From IMG/VR virus record IMGVR_UViG_3300042197_001816, positions 1-28,729 of that record: a stretch of 28,729 nt of DNA. The stretch is one strand, 5' to 3'. Under the pieces are notes generated by a model, which saw only the letters and a program-made list of their open reading frames with translations, ran no database searches and was not told the origin of the DNA. Shown piece by piece: positions 21,395 through 27,887 of the stretch. How positions within the stretch are numbered: the stretch's first letter is position 1; each line of letters starts with the position of its first letter. Position numbers and translations under genes: made by a program. The stretch comes from a virus.

Positions 21395-21837
21395 TTAGTA
21401 GTCTCTGTTGGTACAAAATATTCTTTTAACTTATCGATTGTTGAGAATATTCCTGGATTTTCTTCTTTAGTTTTAGACCAACTTTCAACTTGATATGTTT
21501 TTGTTTCTTGCCAAAAATTAGACAGTCCTGTTCCTATTTTATCAGGAGTGGATATTACAAAATTACCAAATCCAATCGCTTGATCTTGTATTGTTTTAGA
21601 TGTAGTTTCATACCACTCTGTAATTTCATCTTTAATTGGTTTCTCAGAAGATAATGCACTTTTTGGTGCAAAAACTATTATTGTAAAAAGAACAATAATA
21701 AATATAATTGCTCCAATTAAATCTTGTTTTCTATGTAAATCGTACATATATTTTTTTAAATTATTATCAACTTTTGACTCATTTTTAGGTTGAGATACAT
21801 GTGCTTTCTTTTTATAAGCAAAATCTTTAGTTCCCAT
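21391..21837 (-). CDS. Single-span membrane protein, 148 aa
   Basis: A Lys-rich cytoplasmic start of ~38 residues precedes one strong span (LIGAIIFIIVLFTIIVFA, residues ~40-57). A periplasmic helical domain follows with several Trp (EITEWYETTSKTIQDQA, LSNFWQETKTYQVESWSKTK). The layout fits a type II inner-membrane protein. Genes of this build occur beside polymerase or recombination genes in marine T4-like phages, but no function is known. The ATG overlaps the upstream stop as TAATG. Confidence 0.6.
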   Translation of the reverse strand: MGTKDFAYKKKAHVSQPKNESKVDNNLKKYMYDLHRKQDLIGAIIFIIVLFTIIVFAPKSALSSEKPIKDEITEWYETTSKTIQDQAIGFGNFVISTPDKIGTGLSNFWQETKTYQVESWSKTKEENPGIFSTIDKLKEYFVPTETTK

Positions 21838-22079
21838 TATTTTTTCTCCTCTGATATTTTTTTAGTTTGATATAACAACTCAGCCATTATACTCTTAGCC
21901 ATTTGTTGCATTGAGTCTTCCATCTCAGCTTCAAATAGTTGTTTCTTACAATCACGATCGCAACTATTTGGCATCAAATTCAGCACCACATTATTATATG
22001 TTGTATTCTTACGAGCAAGACTATGTACTGTAAAAATTACACAAAACACTAATAGAATTTTAAATATAAGTTTAAGCAT
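21837..22079 (-). CDS. Small exported or anchored protein, 80 aa
   Basis: I choose the ATG at 22079 (MLKLIFKILLVFCVIFTVHS), which overlaps the nuclease-like gene end; the longer frame would use a GTG at 22097. The N-terminal hydrophobic segment is a signal anchor. The mature part carries NLMPNSCDRDCKKQLFEAEM with a CxxxC pair, then a helical Met/Gln-rich end (DSMQQMAKSIMAELLYQTKK). The Cys spacing could hold a periplasmic disulphide. Its TAA overlaps the next ATG. Family not recognised. Confidence 0.58.
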   Translation of the reverse strand: MLKLIFKILLVFCVIFTVHSLARKNTTYNNVVLNLMPNSCDRDCKKQLFEAEMEDSMQQMAKSIMAELLYQTKKISEEKK

Positions 22080-22731
22080 GTTTAAAATATGTTTCACCTT
22101 GTTCTTCAGTTAGTAAATACACAGGCTTTTTTAACAGACATTGTATCTTTGGTAATTGTTCACTATAAAATCCAGGAGCCCATTCTTTTTGAAACTTATA
22201 TGATTTTGTATCAAATTTTACCCAATCAATTCCATATTTCGTTTCATGTTTTTTGTGTTGATTAAACTGATCTTTAACCCACATATAACCATGTTTAAGT
22301 TCATTAACAGGTATTTTTGACAAATCATGAAGAATTATAGTACCATCATTTAATACAGATGCATAAAGAGGGATTTTATTTAATTCTTTACCAAGTGCAA
22401 TTAAATTTTCGTATTTTTCATTATGTTTTAATTTACCATTAACAACACCACACTCAATCATCATACCCTGTCTTACAAAATAATTGACTACTTTCATACC
22501 TTTACGAATATCAAAATATGGTAAAGTTCTATGTTTAAATTCAATGATATATTGAATAGTATTTAATAAGTTATCTTGACTAATTCCATCGTATTTGTTA
22601 AATTTACCAGTGACTAATTCAACTGCTCCACGATTTTCAACTAGTTGTTTGTTGTTATTCCATAATGTTTTGACTGTTTCATTACTCCAGTCTTGCCATT
22701 CTTTTGTACTTTTAACATTGCTTTTTGTCAT
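22072..22731 (-). CDS. Putative PD-(D/E)xK nuclease-like protein, 219 aa
   Basis: The ATG at 22731 (MTKSNVKSTKEWQDW) has AAAGG about 10 nt upstream; two more ATGs at 22752 and 22749 lack a ribosome site. The central region reads GKFNKYDGISQDNLL, then a strand TIQYIIEFKHRTLPYFD with E-x-K, then KGMKVVNYF, and later PLYASVLNDGTIILHDLSK. An acidic residue, ExK one strand later, a helix with a conserved Lys and a final strand pair match the restriction-endonuclease fold used by Holliday resolvases and small phage nucleases. I infer a DNA nuclease, or a dead relative that binds DNA. It sits directly downstream of the polymerase. Confidence 0.6.
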   Translation of the reverse strand: MTKSNVKSTKEWQDWSNETVKTLWNNNKQLVENRGAVELVTGKFNKYDGISQDNLLNTIQYIIEFKHRTLPYFDIRKGMKVVNYFVRQGMMIECGVVNGKLKHNEKYENLIALGKELNKIPLYASVLNDGTIILHDLSKIPVNELKHGYMWVKDQFNQHKKHETKYGIDWVKFDTKSYKFQKEWAPGFYSEQLPKIQCLLKKPVYLLTEEQGETYFKHA

Positions 22732-22757
22732 ATAGTTAGTGCCTTTCATCATATAGT

Positions 22758-22973
22758 TTATTTTATTGTTTCTAAGTATTTTATTGTTGTACGAATAGCA
22801 TTAGCATATTCACGAGCATAATGTAAATCTTGATATTCACTGTCAGCAAGATCACCCTCTGCTTTTTTAGTTTCAAGATATTCAACGTCTTTTAATGTAT
22901 CAATTAATACATTTGAACATACATTAATAGCAGTTATTATATCTTCTGTTTTTAATATACTTTTATCACTCAT
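22758..22973 (-). CDS. Hypothetical helical protein, 71 aa
   Basis: An all-helical small protein (TEDIITAINVCSNVLIDTLK, YLETKKAEGDLADSEYQDLH) with no signal. The -10 of the promoter at 22983-23011 ends only 9 nt before the ATG, so the expected transcript has a leader of about 3 nt, too short for a normal ribosome site. This gene would be the first of the unit that runs into the nuclease-like and envelope genes. Function unknown. Confidence 0.58.
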   Translation of the reverse strand: MSDKSILKTEDIITAINVCSNVLIDTLKDVEYLETKKAEGDLADSEYQDLHYAREYANAIRTTIKYLETIK

Positions 22974-22982
22974 ACACCCTAT

Positions 22983-23011
22983 ATTATACCATATTTTTCT
23001 TTAAAAGTAAA
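22983..23011 (-). promoter_or_regulatory. Sigma70-type promoter after the DNA polymerase gene
   Basis: TTTACT, 17 nt, TATAAT, then ATAGGG on the minus strand, within the 80-nt space between the polymerase stop and the next ATG. Its hexamers and spacing match the other three promoters. It would restart transcription for the envelope-protein unit. The start codon lies 10 nt after the -10 box. Confidence 0.75.
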
Positions 23012-23053
23012 GCTTTCTGTAAAGAAAAAAGTTAATAAAATCAATAGCTTAGA

Positions 23054-25558
23054 TTAAAAAAAATTCTCTAAACTACTTGTTTCTTCAGTTTTCCATCCCA
23101 ATGGTGTAATAATTAACTTTAAAGCATCTAAAAATACTTTTTGGAACATTGTATCATAATCAATATATTGATCTATTTTAAACTCACTTGGCAATTTATC
23201 TAAAAACGCAATTACATTTGTGGATTGTAAAGGGTTTGGTGTTTTAAGATGTATAAATTTAATCTTATCGCTTTCTCTTATAAGTTCTATTTTTTTCGTC
23301 AGTTTCATTTTATTTACAAAATGATTATGCATTAAAGCACCACGAGTATGCATTGGTGTGGATAGTTTATAAATTTTTACAGGATCGGCATATTCATTTA
23401 TACCCTGACATGATCTAGGAAATGCTATTTGTTCTGGTTTTAAACTATAAAATTCTTTTCTGTAATTATTAATGAAATTAAATAATTCATATTGATTGCC
23501 ATATAATATAATAGGAAGAGCATCTTTAAGTTTTTTTCTTACAATCATCGGTGTACTTGATTTAACAATCTCTAACCCCATTATTTTAAACTTAGGTGTG
23601 GTGTAAGAAACACCCTCATTATCTAATACTGAAAGAATGTATCTTTTCTTAGCAGTCCATATTGCTCTGTCAGAAATACTTTCTCGTTTCATTATCATTT
23701 TATTCTTAGCATTATGACGTTTTGCTAATTCATCATAACAAGTATTAATATATGGTATAATTTTATCTTGACAAATTTTATCTATAAATGCTACAATTTT
23801 AGATCTATCAGGTACATCTAAGAATGCTTTCTCTACTATTTTTTCAAAGTTTACATATATTGAATCTGTATCAACAGCGATAATATAATCTTTATTTTCT
23901 GTTTTTAATATTTTATTCACATAATCATTCATTTTATTATGAATCCATTTTATGGCAAGTTGTCCACCAAGTGTAATTGCTTCAGCCATACGTATATCGA
24001 AATATCTAAAATGCTCATTACCTATTGCACCATAAGCACTATTTAAAGCAATCTTATAAGCCATTTGTTCATTGTTATATTTTGATATAACTTTTTTAAG
24101 TTTAGGATCTTTTGTTATTTGATATTGTTTTTCTGCTTCTATCAATTTCTTTTTAGCAATATCTCTTTGAGCATAAAAAGTGTTCATAATATTAGGAAGC
24201 ATTCCCTCTATTTTATTTGAATAGACTGAACCATTAGCAGCAACAGTTTCACCATCCTGGAATTCAGCTGGATTGTTTAGATAATGTTCTACTCCTGATT
24301 TGTAAGTTTTATTTTGAATTGTTTCTGGCGAAATATTATAATGCATAATTAAATGCGGATAAAGTGAAGTTAAGTCAAACCCAACAACCCATTTATGCAT
24401 TCCTAAGATTGGATCTTTTACATATGCTCCTTCGAACTGTTGACTTTTTCCTACTGGCTTTTTAGGTGGGATAATAATATTTTTTTGTATAAGGTGATTG
24501 TGAATAATCATATCCCAAGTTCTTACTTGAGAATAAACATCAGTAAAATTAACTTTCGCTTTATATGCAAAAGTGACAATTAATTCTAAAAGACGCATTT
24601 TATCTTCTAGTTGAGTAATTAATTCAGTATCTCTTATATTATAATCAACAAACTTATTCCAGTTCTTCGTGTAAAATTCTTTAAATGAAGCATACTCACT
24701 ATGATCTAATTTGGTTATACCTAATTCATCTTGTGCTATATCAACAAGCTTATAAGATTCTTTATTCGTATAAGTATATTTTTTATACAAACTCATATAA
24801 TCTAAAAGAGATGTTCCCTCAAAATCAATATATGTTGTTTGTTTATTTCTTACCGAAACTGTTTTAGATGAAATAAAAGACCATGGACTTAGTTTTTTAG
24901 CAGTATGATCGCCTAGCAATAACTGAATTCTTTTATAAAGATAAACTGTGTCAAATGCACCTACGTTCCAGCCAGTAATAATATCTGGACAATTTTTATG
25001 CCACCACTTAATAAAATCATCAAGCATAGCATTCTCATCAGGGAAAGCACGATATTCAACGTCTGTGCGTTCACCTGTATATTTTTTTAAACCCCATGTA
25101 ATAATTTTTTTAGTATGAATGTCTTGTACTGAAAGAAGTATAATAGACTCGGTTGGATTATTTACGTCAGGAAATCCATTCTCAGTTGTTGTTTCTATAT
25201 CTAAAGAATATATTCTTATTTTGTAATAATCAAAATCTAAACTCGCTTCAGGATATGCTTCATTAATATATTGATGAGTAAACGAAAGCATTCCATAAAC
25301 ATCAAAATTAGAGATTGTTTTAAATTCATCGAAAAACGTTCTTGCATGTTTCATAGAGTCAAAATTAACTCTATAACAAGGTTTTCCGTCGAGTGTTTTA
25401 TAGGGTGTATTGCCAGTTCCTTTGGTAATATAACAGTGCGGTTTAAAAGGGATTCGTTCTTGGATTCGAGTACCAACATCGGTGACTGCTCGAACGAGCA
25501 CATCGTTGGCTGTAGTAGAAACGTTAGTGTAAAAATTTGTACCTATTTTAGAATTCAT
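23054..25558 (-). CDS. 43: DNA polymerase, family B (T4 gp43)
   Basis: This is the replicative polymerase with 3'-5' proofreading. Exonuclease motifs are SLDIETT (D120, E122), GWNVGAFD (196-203) and YNIRDTE (306-312). Polymerase motifs are FDLTSLYPH (D395 motif A), NSAYGAIGN (506-514, with K502) and VDTDSIY (563-568, motif C). All catalytic Asp are present. At 834 residues it is slightly shorter than T4 gp43 (898). The C-terminus TSSLENFF resembles the sliding-clamp-binding tail of T4 gp43. The leader has a small hairpin beside the GAGAAAG ribosome site, as in the T4 and RB69 autoregulated leaders. It is probably transcribed from the promoter at 26117. Confidence 0.97.
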   Translation of the reverse strand: MNSKIGTNFYTNVSTTANDVLVRAVTDVGTRIQERIPFKPHCYITKGTGNTPYKTLDGKPCYRVNFDSMKHARTFFDEFKTISNFDVYGMLSFTHQYINEAYPEASLDFDYYKIRIYSLDIETTTENGFPDVNNPTESIILLSVQDIHTKKIITWGLKKYTGERTDVEYRAFPDENAMLDDFIKWWHKNCPDIITGWNVGAFDTVYLYKRIQLLLGDHTAKKLSPWSFISSKTVSVRNKQTTYIDFEGTSLLDYMSLYKKYTYTNKESYKLVDIAQDELGITKLDHSEYASFKEFYTKNWNKFVDYNIRDTELITQLEDKMRLLELIVTFAYKAKVNFTDVYSQVRTWDMIIHNHLIQKNIIIPPKKPVGKSQQFEGAYVKDPILGMHKWVVGFDLTSLYPHLIMHYNISPETIQNKTYKSGVEHYLNNPAEFQDGETVAANGSVYSNKIEGMLPNIMNTFYAQRDIAKKKLIEAEKQYQITKDPKLKKVISKYNNEQMAYKIALNSAYGAIGNEHFRYFDIRMAEAITLGGQLAIKWIHNKMNDYVNKILKTENKDYIIAVDTDSIYVNFEKIVEKAFLDVPDRSKIVAFIDKICQDKIIPYINTCYDELAKRHNAKNKMIMKRESISDRAIWTAKKRYILSVLDNEGVSYTTPKFKIMGLEIVKSSTPMIVRKKLKDALPIILYGNQYELFNFINNYRKEFYSLKPEQIAFPRSCQGINEYADPVKIYKLSTPMHTRGALMHNHFVNKMKLTKKIELIRESDKIKFIHLKTPNPLQSTNVIAFLDKLPSEFKIDQYIDYDTMFQKVFLDALKLIITPLGWKTEETSSLENFF

Positions 25559-25570
25559 TTAGTCTTTCTC

Positions 25571-25583
25571 GCGAATATATCGC
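25571..25583 (-). promoter_or_regulatory. Hairpin abutting the DNA polymerase ribosome site
   Basis: GCGA (minus strand) pairs with TCGC around a 5-nt AT loop, ending next to the GAGAAAG ribosome site and 12 nt before the ATG. In T4 and RB69 the polymerase binds a hairpin at this position in its own mRNA and blocks translation. The stem here is only 4 bp, so the match is positional, not by sequence. Confidence 0.4.
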
Positions 25584-25598
25584 AACCTTTTTATTAAG

Positions 25599-25671
25599 AG
25601 TGGTGTGCCACATTTGAAGGCACATAACAAATTTCTTCGCTCTAAGAAGAAGAAGATAAAGGCACACCACT
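25599..25671 (-). ncRNA. 73-nt structured leader element with alternative pairings
   Basis: AGTGGTGTGCC (25671-25661 on the minus strand) pairs perfectly with GGCACACCACT (25609-25599), an 11-bp closing stem. Inside, TTCTTC and GAAGAA can form a small stem. A second TGTGCC (25624-25619) can pair with the same 3' arm over a 9-nt loop, so the two folds exclude each other. It lies between the winged-helix gene and the polymerase ATG. The length recalls a tRNA, but cloverleaf arms are not present. It may be a regulatory leader or a processed RNA. Confidence 0.5.
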
Positions 25672-25705
25672 ATTTACTGGCGAGGATTTAGCCCTCTCAG
25701 TAAAT
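25672..25705 (-). repeat. Interrupted hairpin after the winged-helix gene
   Basis: ATTTACTG pairs with CAGTAAAT (8 bp) and GAGG with CCTC inside (4 bp), around a 7-nt loop. It starts 8 nt past the winged-helix gene stop and directly adjoins the 73-nt element. There is no T-run after it on the minus strand, so it is more likely part of a structured intercistronic RNA than a terminator. Confidence 0.5.
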
Positions 25706-25712
25706 TCTTTAA

Positions 25713-26063
25713 TTAGTTAATTGGTGATAATTCAGATTTTCTTACTGGATTTTTCCAATTAGAATATTTGAACTTTGTACCATATAAAGCTTCAATCCCA
25801 GCAGCAATAATTGCTCTTGTTGGACTGCCAAGTCTGTAATATGTTTTACCAGCAATTTTATTGCCATAAATCATATGACCCTCTGCTCTTAATGTATCAA
25901 TCATCGCTCTTGGAGACTCTAGATCAAATTTATCTCTAATTGTCTGCCATGCAATGTTTTCACCTTTTGACAAAAGATTTAACACTTTTGCTTTTTTTGA
26001 TAATGCTGGTCTTCCACTTCTTACAGTAGATTTTCTACCAAACATTCTTTTCAGTATAGTCAT
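25713..26063 (-). CDS. Winged-helix/HTH DNA-binding protein, 116 aa
   Basis: After a basic, probably disordered start (GRKSTVRSGRPALSKKAK), a helix-turn-helix follows: KVLNLLSKGENIAWQTIRDK, then FDLESPRAMIDTLRAEGHMI, then a wing IYGNKIAGKTYYRLG. This order (helix, helix-turn-helix with SPRAMIDTLR, two-strand wing) is one I recall as conserved in cyanomyophages. It probably binds DNA as a regulator or a structural factor. The ATG has AAGGAG about 10 nt upstream and sits ~54 nt after the -10 of the promoter at 26117. The next gene is the DNA polymerase, so a role in its control is possible. Confidence 0.75.
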   Translation of the reverse strand: MTILKRMFGRKSTVRSGRPALSKKAKVLNLLSKGENIAWQTIRDKFDLESPRAMIDTLRAEGHMIYGNKIAGKTYYRLGSPTRAIIAAGIEALYGTKFKYSNWKNPVRKSELSPIN

Positions 26064-26116
26064 TATATATTTACTCCTTGTTATACTATATTGTTTATTT
26101 TTACTTTACTCCCTAT

Positions 26117-26145
26117 ATTATACTATAAAATTTCTTGGAAGTAAA
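26117..26145 (-). promoter_or_regulatory. Sigma70-type promoter for the winged-helix and polymerase unit
   Basis: TTTACT, 17 nt, TATAAT, then ATAGGG on the minus strand, lying fully between the Sm-like gene stop and the winged-helix ATG. The box sequence and downstream ATAGGG are identical to those of the promoter at 22983. The leader would be ~46 nt and carries its own AAGGAG site. Confidence 0.78.
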
Positions 26146-26155
26146 ATACCTTTAA

Positions 26156-26476
26156 TTACACGATTAAAGATGGTTTTGTTATAATATCCAAACCAGAACC
26201 AAACATACGATTATATTCGTTAGTTAGTGCTTCTGCTGGGATTGATGTTGTTAATACCATATCTGATCTAAAAGCAAATACTTTATCAGATGAAAAAGGA
26301 AGAAATGGTGCGAATGCTAATGACATTCTTTTTGTTTCTTTGCCATCTTCGCCTGTTAATATAACAGCAGGTGATTCAATAGTAATTTCTTTTTCATCTT
26401 CTTTAATTACTTTACCAATCATGTGTTGGCCATTTAATAATACGATTATTTTAACTTGTGGATTATTTTGATTCAT
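26156..26476 (-). CDS. Sm-like (LSm/Hfq-fold) phage protein, 106 aa
   Basis: The sequence follows the Sm1-Sm2 pattern: KIIVLLNGQHMIGKVIKEDE then ITIESPAVIL, and a second part FLPFSSDKVFAFRSDMVLTT. It ends with a conserved LTNEYNRMFGSGLDI helix and strand. I recall small proteins like this in nearly all cyanomyophages, annotated Sm-like; RNA binding is a reasonable inference but not shown. The ATG is only 7 nt after a -10 box, so the mRNA may be leaderless. No upstream alternative start exists, and the first residues fit the family start. Confidence 0.75.
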   Translation of the reverse strand: MNQNNPQVKIIVLLNGQHMIGKVIKEDEKEITIESPAVILTGEDGKETKRMSLAFAPFLPFSSDKVFAFRSDMVLTTSIPAEALTNEYNRMFGSGLDIITKPSLIV

Positions 26477-26483
26477 AGACTAT

Positions 26484-26512
26484 ATTATATTATAAAGATA
26501 CTTGCATGTAAA
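26484..26512 (-). promoter_or_regulatory. Sigma70-type promoter with start site at the Sm-like gene ATG
   Basis: TTTACA, 17 nt, TATAAT, then ATAGTCT and ATG on the minus strand. A start 6-8 nt after the -10 would fall at or next to the A of ATG, predicting a leaderless transcript. The upstream half lies beside the stop of the Cys-rich microprotein gene. Confidence 0.7.
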
Positions 26513-26515
26513 GGT

Positions 26516-26695
26516 TTAGAGAATCGGCTCTAATTCATCCTGGAGTAATTCTGATGGAGTTTTGATAGGTGTATCGGGTGTTGGTTTTTCTTTTTCAAGA
26601 GTGAAAGATTCTTCGCACTTGCATTGTTTAAGCAAACAACAAGGAATGCCTAAACAATCAAGATGAAAAATACAATCTCTTGGAAGATTGTTCAT
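26516..26695 (-). CDS. 59-aa Cys-rich microprotein
   Basis: Read from the gap, the frame starts MNNLPRDCIFHLDCLGIPCC and continues LLKQCKCEESFT, with six Cys and one His in the first 27 residues. A charged Pro/Thr-rich end follows (EKPTPDTPIKTPSELLQDEL). The Cys spacing could bind zinc or form disulphides; with no signal peptide a cytoplasmic zinc site is more likely. The ATG is 3 nt after the previous stop. The frame has no match that I recognise. Confidence 0.6.
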   Translation of the reverse strand: MNNLPRDCIFHLDCLGIPCCLLKQCKCEESFTLEKEKPTPDTPIKTPSELLQDELEPIL

Positions 26696-26698
26696 AGT

Positions 26699-26863
26699 TT
26701 ATAGAAAACTTGATAATGATGTAAGTAATCCTAAAATAAAAAGTACCAATAAACCTACACCTATAATTATTTCATAGATAGGTTGATATTCTCTATAATG
26801 TTTTGATACTTTTTTTGTTGATTTACTTAACCATTTGTTTTCACAATTATTATATGGAAACAT
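26699..26863 (-). CDS. 54-aa single-span membrane protein
   Basis: The ATG at 26863 (MFPYNNCENKWLSKSTKKVS) follows GAGAAAG; the longer frame to 26902 would run through the hairpin at 26889 and is rejected. After a polar, basic N-terminus a single span lies at the end (EIIIGVGLLVLFILGLLTSL), so it is probably tail-anchored with the basic part in the cytoplasm. The next gene starts 3 nt later. Function unknown. Confidence 0.58.
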   Translation of the reverse strand: MFPYNNCENKWLSKSTKKVSKHYREYQPIYEIIIGVGLLVLFILGLLTSLSSFL

Positions 26864-26888
26864 TTTACTTTCTCTTTTAAATGTAATT

Positions 26889-26917
26889 GATTGGTGGAGC
26901 AATAAACTCCACCAATC
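26889..26917 (-). terminator. Strong hairpin after the Hsp20 gene
   Basis: GATTGGTGGAG and CTCCACCAATC form a perfect 11-bp stem around a 7-nt loop, 15 nt after the Hsp20 stop. No T-run follows on the minus strand, so termination would be partial or the hairpin may protect the Hsp20 mRNA 3' end. It is the most stable simple hairpin I see in the window. Confidence 0.6.
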
Positions 26918-26931
26918 GTTTATATAAGCAA

Positions 26932-27384
26932 TTACTTAATTGCTACTTTTTTTGGTTTTTTATGTTCTGGGATTATTCTCTCTAGAATAACTTTTAACAT
27001 ACCATTTAGATACTGAGCATCTTTTACTTCGATATTCTCAGATAATGCAAACGTTCTTTCGAAAGCACGATTTGCTATACCTTTGTATAACTCAACATCT
27101 TTTGATTCTGATTTTGTTTCATCAGATTTTGATTCACCTTTGATAACTAATTTGTCATCTTCTAGTGTTATTTCAATGTCTGATTTTGCAAAACCAGCTA
27201 CTGCCACTTCGATAACATATTTGTTCTCGTCAACTTTTTTTAAGTTGTATGGTGGGTAGTTTGGTATCATTTTGCCAAATGACTCGTGTATATCGTGGAA
27301 TCTTGCCAATTGGTCATCGAATCCAACGAAAAATTTATCGAAGTCTTTGAATGCGTCGTTAAAAAAAGTAGGAAGTCTAGTCAT
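26932..27384 (-). CDS. Small heat-shock protein Hsp20 (alpha-crystallin family)
   Basis: sHsps hold unfolding proteins in large oligomers. The alpha-crystallin domain runs from about residue 44 (PPYNLKKVDENKYVIEVAVA) through GFAKSDIEITLEDDKLVIKG to the conserved LNGMLKVILERIIPEHKKP. The I-P-E near the end matches the I-x-I/V-type tail region. The N-terminal arm is short and Phe/Asp-rich (FFNDAFKDFDKFFVGFD). At 150 residues it resembles bacterial IbpA and the Hsp20 common in cyanomyophages, thought to aid virion assembly. It overlaps the phasin-like gene by TAATG and ends at a strong hairpin. Confidence 0.93.
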   Translation of the reverse strand: MTRLPTFFNDAFKDFDKFFVGFDDQLARFHDIHESFGKMIPNYPPYNLKKVDENKYVIEVAVAGFAKSDIEITLEDDKLVIKGESKSDETKSESKDVELYKGIANRAFERTFALSENIEVKDAQYLNGMLKVILERIIPEHKKPKKVAIK

Positions 27385-27587
27385 TACTTTCCTCCTTTGC
27401 TAACTGTCGCAACAAATGTTTCGCCTAAACTCACGAATGATTTTGCTAATGTTTTGCTAAAAGTTTGAGTAGCATCAATAATTGAATTTACTGGTTCTGC
27501 TACTTTTGCGTCTTTGATGAATGTTTCAACAACAGACTTTTGTGCGTTTGACAGAGTGTCAATCGCTTGGTTTATTTGTGCTATCAT
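27384..27587 (-). CDS. Phasin-like small helical protein, 67 aa
   Basis: An all-helical protein starting MIAQINQAIDTLSNAQKSVV, followed by ETFIKDAKVAEPVNSIIDAT and a Ser/Thr/Ala-rich amphipathic helix (FSKTLAKSFVSLGETFVATV). The repeated small residues and amphipathic pattern look like phasins, the surface proteins of storage granules, but the similarity is only in style. The AGGAGG ribosome site 5-6 nt before the ATG is one of the best in the window. Coupling to Hsp20 by TAATG suggests joint high expression, perhaps as a chaperone partner. Confidence 0.6.
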   Translation of the reverse strand: MIAQINQAIDTLSNAQKSVVETFIKDAKVAEPVNSIIDATQTFSKTLAKSFVSLGETFVATVSKGGK

Positions 27588-27690
27588 TATATCCTCCTAT
27601 GAAAGCAAGGTTATTATTTACTACTGACTTTCCACTATTGGAACAATCAGGTATGTTATACTCGATACAACGATCGAATATACACTATTA

Positions 27691-27725
27691 TATAGGTATT
27701 ATTTATAAAATTACTAGTACCTATA
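27691..27725. promoter_or_regulatory. Inverted repeat enclosing a TATAAATA late-promoter-like element
   Basis: TATAGGTA (27691-27698) and TACCTATA (27718-27725) are perfect 8-bp complements. Between them the minus strand carries TATAAATA (27707-27700), identical to the T4 late -10. The only gene downstream is the phasin-like/Hsp20 pair, 113 nt away. The ~140-nt space from 27588 to 27730 holds no gene that I can see. Late expression of Hsp20 would fit, but AT-richness makes chance matches possible. Confidence 0.42.
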
Positions 27726-27730
27726 CAATA

Positions 27731-27886
27731 TTATTTATTTAAGTTATTGATTTTATTATCTTTTTTTTTATTCAATAGACTTAAATTCCGTGTCTTTGAG
27801 CCCATTTTCTTACCTAAAATAAGACCCATAAAGAATGCCATAACTATAAAAGCAACTATTAATAAAGTATGCCAAATATAAAACAT
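27731..27886 (-). CDS. 51-aa membrane microprotein
   Basis: Read from the gap, the frame MFYIWHTLLIVAFIVMAFFM continues GLILGKKMGSKTRNLS and ends in a Lys/Asn-rich tail. A single N-terminal span with a basic cytoplasmic tail is expected, and the AFFMGLILGKKMG pattern resembles many short phage anchors. The ATG is 1 nt after the stop of the upstream secreted-protein gene (TAAT-ATG), so coupling is likely. Function unknown. Confidence 0.6.
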   Translation of the reverse strand: MFYIWHTLLIVAFIVMAFFMGLILGKKMGSKTRNLSLLNKKKDNKINNLNK

Positions 27887-27887
27887 A

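Noticed and set aside
25599-25671. tRNA gene on the minus strand (73 nt, terminal stem, TTCAAAT loop-like motif)
   Set aside because: The closing stem is 11 bp instead of 7, the TTCAAAT loop does not have a 5-bp stem with a 7-nt loop, and no D arm or normal anticodon arm can be drawn.
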